Part shown: piece after piece, positions 15,130 to 22,217 of the stretch
How positions within the stretch are numbered: position 1 is the first letter of the stretch
Layout: each line of letters opens with the position of its first letter
Source of the DNA: JAVZLH01 sp049700435
GTDB taxonomy: Archaea; Thermoproteota; Bathyarchaeia; Bathyarchaeales; Bathycorpusculaceae
Assembly (NCBI GenBank): GCA_049700435.1
Contig: JBNAVK010000015.1
Coordinates: 1 to 29,107 of the forward strand
DNA: 29,107 nt
Direction of reading: 5' to 3'
Translations under genes and position numbers: made by a program
Notes under the pieces: model-generated
Seen by the model: only the letters and a program-made list of their open reading frames with translations
What the model was told of the DNA's origin: nothing
Databases searched by the model: none

Positions 15130-15138
15130 CTTTTAAAC
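15130..15138 (+). promoter_or_regulatory. TATA box of the GNAT gene (leaderless)
   Basis: CTTTTAAAC is centred 26 bases before ATG 15160, which predicts transcription beginning at the start codon itself. Confidence 0.45.
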
Positions 15139-15159
15139 AATGATGCCTATTTTGGATTC

Positions 15160-15603
15160 ATGCAGGAGGTTAAAATTCGTCCCGCGAAGGATGACGATTT
15201 TAAAGCTATTGAGGATATGATAGTTAGATGGTTGAAGTGGAAGATTGAAAGGAAAAGAACGTTTCATGATGTTTTGCGGGATAGTGATCATCTTGTTCTA
15301 GTAGCTGAGGTTGAGGGACAACTAGTGGGATTATTGCATTTGCTTTTCTACCTTGACGTATTGCATGGAGGAATAAACTCTCATATACTTCTATTTTTTG
15401 TTAAGGGAGAGTATCAAAAAAGGCGGATAGGCAAAAGATTGTTGGACGAAGCGGTTAGGCAGGCGGTTGAGAGAGGCGTTGTTGAAATGCATGTTGACAC
15501 AATTTATGAGGATGCAGCCAAATTCTACAGAAAATACGGCTTCAAAGACGACGGAGTAATGCTCGAACTCCAATTAAAAAATGTTGAAAAAGCAAAGCGA
15601 TAA
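15160..15603 (+). CDS. GNAT-family N-acetyltransferase
   Basis: Acetyl-CoA-dependent transferase of 147 residues with the complete small GNAT fold. It opens with the strand VKIRPAKDDDFKAIEDMI, the core strand is HLVLVAEVEGQLVGLLHL, the acetyl-CoA loop is EYQKRRIGKRLLDEAV (RxxGxx), and it ends DAAKFYRKYGFKDDGVMLEL, the usual C-terminal motif B. Substrate cannot be predicted; protein N-termini, amines or small antibiotics are all possible in this family. It stands alone with its own promoter, and about 180 bases without recognisable features follow. Confidence 0.88.
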   Translation: MQEVKIRPAKDDDFKAIEDMIVRWLKWKIERKRTFHDVLRDSDHLVLVAEVEGQLVGLLHLLFYLDVLHGGINSHILLFFVKGEYQKRRIGKRLLDEAVRQAVERGVVEMHVDTIYEDAAKFYRKYGFKDDGVMLELQLKNVEKAKR

Positions 15604-15786
15604 GCAGAATTTTCTTGGTTTCATCTTTTTGTTTTCCATAGAGGTCTATCGATATTGGTTTATTTTTAAGCAAAAATCCTAGAGGGGTATCCAATTTAGT
15701 AATCTTCGCGCTAGAGCAAAATTGACATTCTTTGACAAGGTAAAAATAGGACTGAAAGCTTAACATTCAATCGGGTTTTGGGGAAA

Positions 15787-16923
15787 ATGCAGAGAACTGG
15801 CGTGGCAAGGCTTCCGCTTCATTACGGTAAAGCGCCTAGATGGCTAGTTGTGCGTATGCAAAAACTGGCAAAAGAAATCGTCACCATCATTATTGACGAG
15901 TATGGTTCTGGCGAGTTTCTAAAGCGCCTTTCAGACCCGTTTTGGTTTCAGGCTTTAGGCTGCGTTTTGGGTTATGACTGGCACTCTTCAGGCGTAACAA
16001 CTGTTGTGACTGGAGTTTTGAAGCAGGCTGTTGTTCCAGAGTTGCATGGCGTGGCGGTCTGCGGCGGAAAGGGCAAAATCTCGGGAAAAGCCCCCTTAGA
16101 GATTGAAGGCGTCGGCGAAAAGTTCAGTTTATCAAGCGACAAAATTGAGGCTTTGCGTTATGCAAGCAAAATGAGCGCCAAAGTTGACAGCGCCGCAATC
16201 CAAGCGGGCTACCAGCTTTACCACCACGCCTTCTTTGTGGCTGAAGACGGTGGGTGGGCTGTTATTCAACAAGGAATGTGCCCACAAGACCGCACAGCTA
16301 GGCGGTATCATTGGCTTTCAGAAGACGTCAAAAACTTTGTTGATGAGCCGCACAGCGCCATAGTCGGCGATGCAAAGCGCGAAATAGCCCTTGACATGAC
16401 GGCTAAGGAAAGCGAAAACTGCAGAAAAGCCTCTGTGGACATAGCAAAAGAACCAACCAAGAAGGTTATGCGCATGCTTCTTTCAATAAGACCAGCATAC
16501 CAAAAATCCCTACAAGAATGGCTGCCAAAAACCACACAAACGCCATGGAAAGAGTATCCAATAGACACGCTTTCAATGCCGGCGAACATAAACTGGAAAG
16601 CCCTACAAGAAGCCTACGACTTTCAACCACGCAACTATGAGGAACTATTAGCCTTCAAAGGCGTGGGACCAGCCACAGTTAGAGGTTTAGCGCTTATCGC
16701 CGAGCTAATCTATGGAGAGAAACCAAGCTGGAAAGACCCAGTGAAATACTCTTATGCCTACGGCGGAAAAGACGGTGTGCCTTATCCAGTGAACCGCAAA
16801 GCCATGGACGAATCAATCCAGATGCTAAAACAGGCGATAAAAGAGGCGAAAGTGGGCGAAAAAGAAAAACTGTATTCATTGCAGAGGCTTAGGCAGTTTG
16901 TTCCGCCTAACATTAACGTTTAA
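15787..16923 (+). CDS. DUF763-family protein with a helix-hairpin-helix-like motif
   Basis: Conserved protein of unknown function, 378 residues. The family opening MQRTGVARLPLHYGKAP is intact, and is why I take ATG 15787 rather than TTG 15778; GGGG directly precedes it. Other family features are QALGCVLGYDWHSSGVTT, a histidine-rich stretch YQLYHHAFFVAEDGGWAVIQQGM, and the C-terminal YAYGGKDGVPYPVNR. Near residues 290-310, LLAFKGVGPATVRGLALIAEL looks like a helix-hairpin-helix DNA-binding unit, suggesting contact with nucleic acid. No catalytic family is recognised. The following DUF998 gene is 49 bases away on the same strand. Confidence 0.87.
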   Translation: MQRTGVARLPLHYGKAPRWLVVRMQKLAKEIVTIIIDEYGSGEFLKRLSDPFWFQALGCVLGYDWHSSGVTTVVTGVLKQAVVPELHGVAVCGGKGKISGKAPLEIEGVGEKFSLSSDKIEALRYASKMSAKVDSAAIQAGYQLYHHAFFVAEDGGWAVIQQGMCPQDRTARRYHWLSEDVKNFVDEPHSAIVGDAKREIALDMTAKESENCRKASVDIAKEPTKKVMRMLLSIRPAYQKSLQEWLPKTTQTPWKEYPIDTLSMPANINWKALQEAYDFQPRNYEELLAFKGVGPATVRGLALIAELIYGEKPSWKDPVKYSYAYGGKDGVPYPVNRKAMDESIQMLKQAIKEAKVGEKEKLYSLQRLRQFVPPNINV

Positions 16924-16972
16924 AGGCGAAGAAAAAGATAAAACTGTTGGCAAAGAAAACTGGTAGGGAGGT

Positions 16973-17578
16973 GTGTTAACAACGAATGAAGAAAAAAGTT
17001 TTTGGTTTAAAATTACAGCTTTAAGTGGCATAATAACTCCAATAGTGGCGTTTTCTTGCATAGCCTTGGCGATAGCCTATTATCCGCCTTTTAGCTGGAC
17101 TAACAATGCCTTAAGCGACTTGGGTGTGGTTGAGGGAGTCACATCCATGGTGTTTAATGGCGGCTTGATAGTTAGTGGAATCCTAGCCACAATTTTCGCT
17201 ATAGGCTTATACAATTATTTAGGCGGAAGCACTCTTGGAAAAGCTGGTTCGCTCATTTTTGTTTTGGACACTTTGGCGCTTATGTTGATAGGTGTCTTCC
17301 CAGAAAACATTAAGCCAACACACTATTATGTTTCTGTGATGTTCTTCATGCTTTTCCCAATAGCCATGCTCGTCCTCACAGCAGCCTTTCTAAAAAATGC
17401 TAACGCGAAAATGGGCTTGTTCACGTTTCTTGTTGCAGCCTTTGCAGCAGCCGTCTGGATAATACAGTGGACTGTTGGCTTCGGCTCTAATGTGGCTATT
17501 CCCGAGACACTTTCTGCATTGGCAGCCTCAGCATGGACAATAGTGCTAAGCGTAAAAATGCTGAAAGAAAAACCATGA
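16973..17578 (+). CDS. DUF998-family membrane protein
   Basis: Integral membrane protein of 201 residues with six predicted helices (roughly 14-36, 56-80, 88-108, 115-140, 146-166, 175-195). The sequence FSWTNNALSDLGVVEG between helices 1 and 2 is the hallmark of the DUF998 family, whose function is unknown. A second family segment, MLIGVFPENIKPTHYYVS, lies between helices 3 and 4. GTG 16973 is the start, with GGGAGG immediately upstream; there is no nearer alternative. It is convergent with lipS1 and separated from it by a stable inverted repeat. Confidence 0.88.
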   Translation: MLTTNEEKSFWFKITALSGIITPIVAFSCIALAIAYYPPFSWTNNALSDLGVVEGVTSMVFNGGLIVSGILATIFAIGLYNYLGGSTLGKAGSLIFVLDTLALMLIGVFPENIKPTHYYVSVMFFMLFPIAMLVLTAAFLKNANAKMGLFTFLVAAFAAAVWIIQWTVGFGSNVAIPETLSALAASAWTIVLSVKMLKEKP

Positions 17579-17586
17579 AGTTTGCG

Positions 17587-17621
17587 TTTTCGAAGGCTGA
17601 CGCTGCAGCCAACTTCGAAAA
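17587..17621. terminator. Strong hairpin between two convergent genes, possible bidirectional terminator
   Basis: TTTTCGAA (17587-17594) pairs with TTCGAAAA (17614-17621), and an inner GGCTG (17595-17599) pairs with CAGCC (17606-17610) around a 6-base loop, with a small bulge on one side. It fills the 50-base gap between the ends of the DUF998 gene and lipS1. The A/T ends give a U run on either strand, which suits termination in both directions. Confidence 0.45.
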
Positions 17622-17628
17622 ACTTCGA

Positions 17629-18621
17629 TTAGGCAACATGCAAATCCAAATAGATTTGTGAACAACAGAAAGAGGAAAAGGCTATTTTGCACTGGTTGCT
17701 TTCCGCAAATCTGATGGCTTCTTCAGCTGGAAAAGCTATGGCGTCCGCTCCAGCTTTTAGGGCTAAAGTGTCGGTTTCAACACGATGCTTTCCCTTTGGT
17801 CGCATACAACCCAAAACCAGTGGAACCCGCGGAAACATTAACCGCGCAGCCAAGAGAACTCGGGCTATTTCTAATGGTTTGGGCGGTTCAACAGTCGCCA
17901 TTTCCGTCTTGTGTATGGGCATAAAAGCGATTATGACTAGGGCGGATGGTTTGGTTTCAGCTATCATCTCCAAAGCCTTCAATTCACCCTTCAACTTGCC
18001 ATAGTGAAGCCCAACAATCACGTGTGGCACGAAGGGTATTTGCGCCTTGTCAAGAGCCTTCAAAGAACTTCTGTAATCCTCCACATTCACATTTAAGTTG
18101 TAAATTTCCCGTATTGTCTCGTCCGAACCAATCACATCTATCAGTGCGGCGTCAACACCCGCTTTTTTAAGCGCAACAGCCGTATCAAAATTTATTATGC
18201 CAGTATGAACAAAAACCGTTAGCCCCAACTCGCGCTTAACACGCCCAATAACATCAACAAACTTTTTCAGCGGAACAGAACCGTCTGGCAAGCAACCTCC
18301 GCTTATTAGGCATCCAAGCGCCCCCTCACGTTTAAGCTGCTTGCAAAGTTCAAAAAGCTTTTCAGACGTAGTAGCCGGATACATTGTTTCCAAAACTTTT
18401 CCGCCGCAATGTTTGCATTTTAAAGCGCAGCTTTTGCCAGTCACGGAAATTGTTGGAAAATCCGTTGGCGAAGAGCGGTAATAGCTTGTTTTGTAATACA
18501 TGAAGCTTGGAGCGTAAAAGTAAACCCTTCTGCCTTTCAGAGAACGAGTGTTTTCGTTCAAAAGTTTGGACAGTTCCGCCTCGTTCATTTGCCAGACGTT
18601 TTCGGGTGAAAGCCTAGTCAT
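17629..18621 (-). CDS. lipS1: Radical SAM lipoyl synthase subunit LipS1 (COG1856-like)
   Basis: Radical SAM enzyme of 330 residues with the cluster motif CALKCKHC (Cys65, Cys69, Cys72). The ISGGCLPDG segment and VFVHTGIINFDTAVALKKAGVDAALIDVIG follow the barrel pattern of biotin-synthase-like proteins; the family was long listed as an uncharacterised BioB homologue. In Thermococcus two such proteins, LipS1 and LipS2, together insert the two sulfurs that make lipoate. The C-terminal FCCSQIY (Cys319, Cys320) may help bind an auxiliary cluster. The start is fixed by AAAGGAGG just before ATG 18621. lipS2 lies close by in the opposite direction, which supports the pair. No lipoate acceptor protein is in the window. 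Confidence 0.8.
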   Translation of the reverse strand: MTRLSPENVWQMNEAELSKLLNENTRSLKGRRVYFYAPSFMYYKTSYYRSSPTDFPTISVTGKSCALKCKHCGGKVLETMYPATTSEKLFELCKQLKREGALGCLISGGCLPDGSVPLKKFVDVIGRVKRELGLTVFVHTGIINFDTAVALKKAGVDAALIDVIGSDETIREIYNLNVNVEDYRSSLKALDKAQIPFVPHVIVGLHYGKLKGELKALEMIAETKPSALVIIAFMPIHKTEMATVEPPKPLEIARVLLAARLMFPRVPLVLGCMRPKGKHRVETDTLALKAGADAIAFPAEEAIRFAESNQCKIAFSSFCCSQIYLDLHVA

Positions 18622-18648
18622 TTTCCTCCTTTGAAAATGCGCCTAGCT

Positions 18649-18672
18649 CGCTTAATAGTTTTCTTTTAAGCG
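18649..18672. repeat. Inverted repeat in the lipS1 leader
   Basis: CGCTTAA (18649-18655) and TTAAGCG (18666-18672) are perfect complements around a 10-base loop. It lies 28 bases before the lipS1 start and would form a hairpin in any transcript running from the winged-helix gene into lipS1. Confidence 0.4.
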
Positions 18673-18704
18673 GAAGCCCAAAGCAAAGGGAAAACTGAAC
18701 AGAA

Positions 18705-18720
18705 TAGCCTTTTTAGGCTA
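18705..18720. terminator. Hairpin over the stop codon of the winged-helix gene
   Basis: TAGCCT (18705-18710), TTTT, AGGCTA (18715-18720) is a perfect 6-pair stem with a 4-base loop. On the minus strand the stem begins with the stop codon TAG. It may slow or end transcripts between the small regulator and lipS1. Confidence 0.35.
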
Positions 18721-19059
18721 ACTTTCGTTTTTCTTTTCCTGCTCGTTGATGCGTTTTGAAAGGGTTGGAATAACTTGTGAAGCCTCGTCCATTATCCTAA
18801 TGGATTTTGCAACTTTCTCCAAGTATTTTTGAAAGTTGAGGGCTTTGAAAACTGCAACGCCTCTGTCTGTAACCGCGTACAACGTCTTTTCATTTATGAC
18901 TCGCTCTTCAACAAGCCCGTTTCTTATAAGAAAGTCTATGTAGCGTTCCAAAGCTGTGCAGTCCATGTCAATTTCGTAGGCTATGGTGTCGATGTTGGAT
19001 GGTTCCTTAACTAGGGCTTCAAGAATAGCCTCGTAAACTTCAAGTTTTGACCTTCGCAT
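18718..19059 (-). CDS. Small winged-helix DNA-binding protein
   Basis: Protein of 113 residues with an archaeal winged-helix domain: LEVYEAILEALVKEPSNIDTIAYE (helices 1-2), the recognition helix CTALERYIDFLIRNGLVEE, then the wing KTLYAVTDRGVAVFKAL. A C-terminal helix (about 80-113, ending in lysine and glutamate) could mediate dimer contacts. It resembles the HTH_45 type of small archaeal regulators. It lies between divergent lipS2 and same-strand lipS1, so control of lipoate synthesis is a reasonable but untested idea. No ligand domain is present. The start ATG 19059 has no clear ribosome binding site. Confidence 0.8.
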   Translation of the reverse strand: MRRSKLEVYEAILEALVKEPSNIDTIAYEIDMDCTALERYIDFLIRNGLVEERVINEKTLYAVTDRGVAVFKALNFQKYLEKVAKSIRIMDEASQVIPTLSKRINEQEKKNES

Positions 19060-19209
19060 CCGAACACGCCTTTAAACTGGTTTTGGCTTGCAGTGATAAA
19101 ATACTTGTGAATTCAAAATCTTTAGTGGAAAACCAAAAATTTTGTTGCAACAAATATTAAGCCCAACTAAGCCTAAAACTAAACAGCTAAAGAGCGTGCA
19201 AAATCAACT

Positions 19210-20223
19210 ATGCAAAGTGATTTGCCACTGAAAATTCGAGTTTCCCTAGGCACAGCCATTGTCATAGGGCTGATGAATGGAAGACTTGACGCTAAGCCAA
19301 CAACCGCATACCTAATGACATACAAAAGGGGAAAATGCACAGCAAACTGCAGCTTCTGCCCACAAGCAAGAAAAAGCCAAAGCCGAGCGGACATGCTCTC
19401 AAGAATTTCTTGGCCCGCCTTCCAAACAGAAAAAGCCTTTAAAGGATTGGCTTTGGCTGCTGCTGAAGGCAAAATAAAACGTGTTTGTATACAAGCGCTC
19501 AATTACCCAAACGTTTTCTCGCATCTCCTAGCCCTCGTCAAAGCAGCAAAACAACACGCAAACATTCCAATCTCCATTTCTTGTCAACCCCTAAACATTG
19601 AAAATTTAAAGCGGCTGGCAGAAGCCGGGGTCGAAAGAGTCGGCATACCCATAGACGCTGCTACAGAAAGGTTATTCAACAAAATTAAGGGCGCGGAAGC
19701 TGGCGGTCCATACAAGTGGGAAAACCAGTTTAAGCTGTTAAGCGAAGCAGTTAACATTTTTGGAAAGGGCAAAGTTAGCACCCACTTGATTGTTGGGCTC
19801 GGAGAAACAGAAGAGGAAATGGTTAAAATTATTCAAGAATGTGTTGACATGGGAGTTTTACCAGCCCTTTTCGCTTTCACACCCATTCCTGGAACGTTGC
19901 TGGAGAAAAATGCGCAGCCGCAAGTGCAAATTTACAGAAGGATTCAAGTTGCGAGGCACCTAATCGTAAACGGAGTTGCAAGAATCGAAAACATGAGTTT
20001 CGACGAGGAAGGCAAAATAACAGATTTTGGCGTTGAAAAAGACGCCCTTTGGAAAATAGTGCGTTCTGGAACGCCTTTTCTAACTTCTGGGTGCCCAAAC
20101 TGCAACCGCCCATACTACAACGAAAAACCCAGCGGTCCCATATACAATTACCCGAGAAAATTGACGGAAAAAGAGCTAAATGAAGTGGAAACTCAACTTG
20201 AATTGCTCGAAAAACCCATTTGA
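19210..20223 (+). CDS. lipS2: Radical SAM lipoyl synthase subunit LipS2
   Basis: Radical SAM enzyme of 337 residues with motif CTANCSFCPQA (Cys43, Cys47, Cys50), followed by biotin-synthase-like strands: VCIQALNYP, ISISCQPLN, AGVERVGIPIDA and THLIVGLGETEEE. The C-terminal GCPNCNRPYYNEKPSGPIYNYP (split around Cys295 and Cys298) is, as I recall it, characteristic of the LipS2 family and probably carries ligands of a second cluster that donates sulfur. BioB itself lacks this tail. It acts with LipS1 on octanoyl groups bound to protein. ATG 19210 is the start, and 16 bases separate its stop from the acetoacetyl-CoA synthetase start. Confidence 0.82.
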   Translation: MQSDLPLKIRVSLGTAIVIGLMNGRLDAKPTTAYLMTYKRGKCTANCSFCPQARKSQSRADMLSRISWPAFQTEKAFKGLALAAAEGKIKRVCIQALNYPNVFSHLLALVKAAKQHANIPISISCQPLNIENLKRLAEAGVERVGIPIDAATERLFNKIKGAEAGGPYKWENQFKLLSEAVNIFGKGKVSTHLIVGLGETEEEMVKIIQECVDMGVLPALFAFTPIPGTLLEKNAQPQVQIYRRIQVARHLIVNGVARIENMSFDEEGKITDFGVEKDALWKIVRSGTPFLTSGCPNCNRPYYNEKPSGPIYNYPRKLTEKELNEVETQLELLEKPI

Positions 20224-20239
20224 GTAGGGGAGACATCAT

Positions 20240-22207
20240 ATGGGAAAACTGCTTTGGAAACCATCTGAGGAACGAGTAAAAAAGGCTAACATCACACGAT
20301 TTATGGAATTCATCAACAAAAAACACGGGTTAGAAATCAACTCTTATTTCCAACTTTACAACTGGTCTATTGAGCGTATACCAGATTTTTGGGGGGCAAT
20401 GTGGGAGTTTGGAGAAGTCATATGCTCGAAAAAATATGTGAAGGTTGTTGACGACTTAAACAAGTTTCCAGGCGCAAGATGGTTTATAGGCGCAAGATTA
20501 AATTTTGCAGAAAACTTGTTAAGATATAAAGATAACCATCCAGCCCTCGTTTTTCACGGGGAAAACCAGAAAACAGCCAAAATGACTTATGCAGAACTTT
20601 ACGAGAACGTTGCTGGCTTGGCAAAAGCGCTTCGTGAAATAGGCGTCACACCTAAAGACCGTGTTTGCGCATACATGCCCAACATAATGGAAACAACAGT
20701 TGCGATGCTTGCCGCAACAAGCATGGGCGCAACGTGGGCTTCATGCGGTTCTGAACTGGGCTCAAGCGCGGTGATAGACCGTTTAGGACAGATTCAGCCG
20801 CGAGTGCTGTTCACGGTTGACGGTTACCCATACAAAGGCAAAGTCTTCAGCCTCTTATCAAACGTTGAAAACATTGTTAGGGCTATGCCCTCGCTGGAAA
20901 AAGTTGTAGTGGTTCCCTACGTGGAAGAAAACCCAAACATAAGCAGAATCCCAAAGGCGTCTCTCTACACTGATTTTATGGCTTCTGAAAAAGGTCTTGA
21001 TGTACAATTTGAACAGTTAGCCTCAGACCATCCCTTATACATAATGTTTTCTTCTGGGACTACTGGCAAGCCAAAGTGTATGGTGCAAGGCGCTGGCGGA
21101 GTTCTGATAAACCATTTGAAAGAGCTGGTGCTTCACACAGACTTGAAAAGAGAAGATAAGATAACCTATATAACTTCTCCAAGCTGGATGATGTGGAATT
21201 GGCTTATGAGCTCCCTAGCAGTTGGAGCAACCATAGTCTTGTATGATGGCAATCCAAACCATCCAAACTGGGAAACCATGTGGAAACTTGTTGAAAAAGA
21301 GAAGATAACAATTTTTGGTTGCAGCGCAAGCTACATCAACTACCTTAAAAGCGTCGAAGCCAAACCCGCAAAACTCTACAACCTGTCATCACTAAGGGAA
21401 ATTTCCCAGACTGGCTCACCCCTCTCAGCGGAAGGCTTTGAATGGGTTTACAAAGTGATAAAAGAAGACTTGCATTTCAACTCAATTTCAGGCGGCACGG
21501 ATATCAACGGCTGTTTCGCCGCTGGAAGCCCAACATTGCCCGTCTACGCTGGCGAACTGCAAGCCCCCGCCTTGGGAATGAAGATAAAGGCTTACGACGA
21601 AAACGGCAATCCAGTTGTTGACAGGCAAGGGGAGCTTGTCTGCGAGGCGCCTTCGCCTTCAATGCCCCTTTACTTTTGGAATGACCCGAACAACGAAAAA
21701 TATTTGGACGCCTACTTCAAGTTTTATCCAAACAAGAACGTTTGGAGACATGGCGACTACATAGAAATTCACAGCAGAACAGGCGGAATAACCTTTCACG
21801 GAAGGTCTGACGCCGTTTTAAAGCCTTCTGGAGTGCGTATTGGAACAGCCGAAATCTATAACATAGTTGAGAGACTGCCAGAGGTTGCTGACAGCTTGGC
21901 AATCGGGCAGGAATGGAAGGGCGACCAACGCATTATCCTTTTTGTTAAAATTGCGTCTGGATATAGCCTAACAGAGGATTTGAAGGAGAAAATAAGGCGA
22001 AGCCTTCGAGAAAACGCCTCCCCAAGGCATGTTCCAGCATTAATCATTGAAGCGCCGGACATTCCATACACGTTTAACATGAAGAAGGTTGAAGTTGCAG
22101 TCACAAACATAATACATGGAAAACCAGTATTGAACAGAGACTCGCTTGTGAATCCAGAATCTCTAGAATTTTTTGAGAAAATTCGCGTTCAACTTCAGAA
22201 AGACTAA
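20240..22207 (+). CDS. Acetoacetyl-CoA synthetase
   Basis: Activates free acetoacetate with ATP and CoA (acetoacetate--CoA ligase). It is an ANL-superfamily enzyme of 655 residues, the normal length for this subfamily. The N-terminal cap MGKLLWKPSEERVKKANITRF and the GARWFIGARLNFAENLL segment (about 74-95) separate it from acetyl-CoA synthetases. Adenylation motifs are MFSSGTTGKPK (about 270-280), ISGGTDINGCF and WRHGDYIEIHSRTGGITFHGRSD, with PYTFNMKKVEVAV near the catalytic lysine at the C terminus. AGGGGAG lies eight bases before ATG 20240. It probably shares a transcript with lipS2 and is convergent with the DRE-TIM gene. Confidence 0.93.
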   Translation: MGKLLWKPSEERVKKANITRFMEFINKKHGLEINSYFQLYNWSIERIPDFWGAMWEFGEVICSKKYVKVVDDLNKFPGARWFIGARLNFAENLLRYKDNHPALVFHGENQKTAKMTYAELYENVAGLAKALREIGVTPKDRVCAYMPNIMETTVAMLAATSMGATWASCGSELGSSAVIDRLGQIQPRVLFTVDGYPYKGKVFSLLSNVENIVRAMPSLEKVVVVPYVEENPNISRIPKASLYTDFMASEKGLDVQFEQLASDHPLYIMFSSGTTGKPKCMVQGAGGVLINHLKELVLHTDLKREDKITYITSPSWMMWNWLMSSLAVGATIVLYDGNPNHPNWETMWKLVEKEKITIFGCSASYINYLKSVEAKPAKLYNLSSLREISQTGSPLSAEGFEWVYKVIKEDLHFNSISGGTDINGCFAAGSPTLPVYAGELQAPALGMKIKAYDENGNPVVDRQGELVCEAPSPSMPLYFWNDPNNEKYLDAYFKFYPNKNVWRHGDYIEIHSRTGGITFHGRSDAVLKPSGVRIGTAEIYNIVERLPEVADSLAIGQEWKGDQRIILFVKIASGYSLTEDLKEKIRRSLRENASPRHVPALIIEAPDIPYTFNMKKVEVAVTNIIHGKPVLNRDSLVNPESLEFFEKIRVQLQKD

Positions 22208-22217
22208 ATTTGGAAAG

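Noticed and set aside
19210..20223. Biotin synthase (BioB)
   Set aside because: No bio genes are nearby, the C-terminal GCPNCNRPYYNE motif is not in BioB, and a LipS1-like gene lies close by.
20221..20240. Separate promoter for acetoacetyl-CoA synthetase
   Set aside because: Only 16 bases separate it from lipS2 and a ribosome binding site fills them, so co-transcription is simpler.
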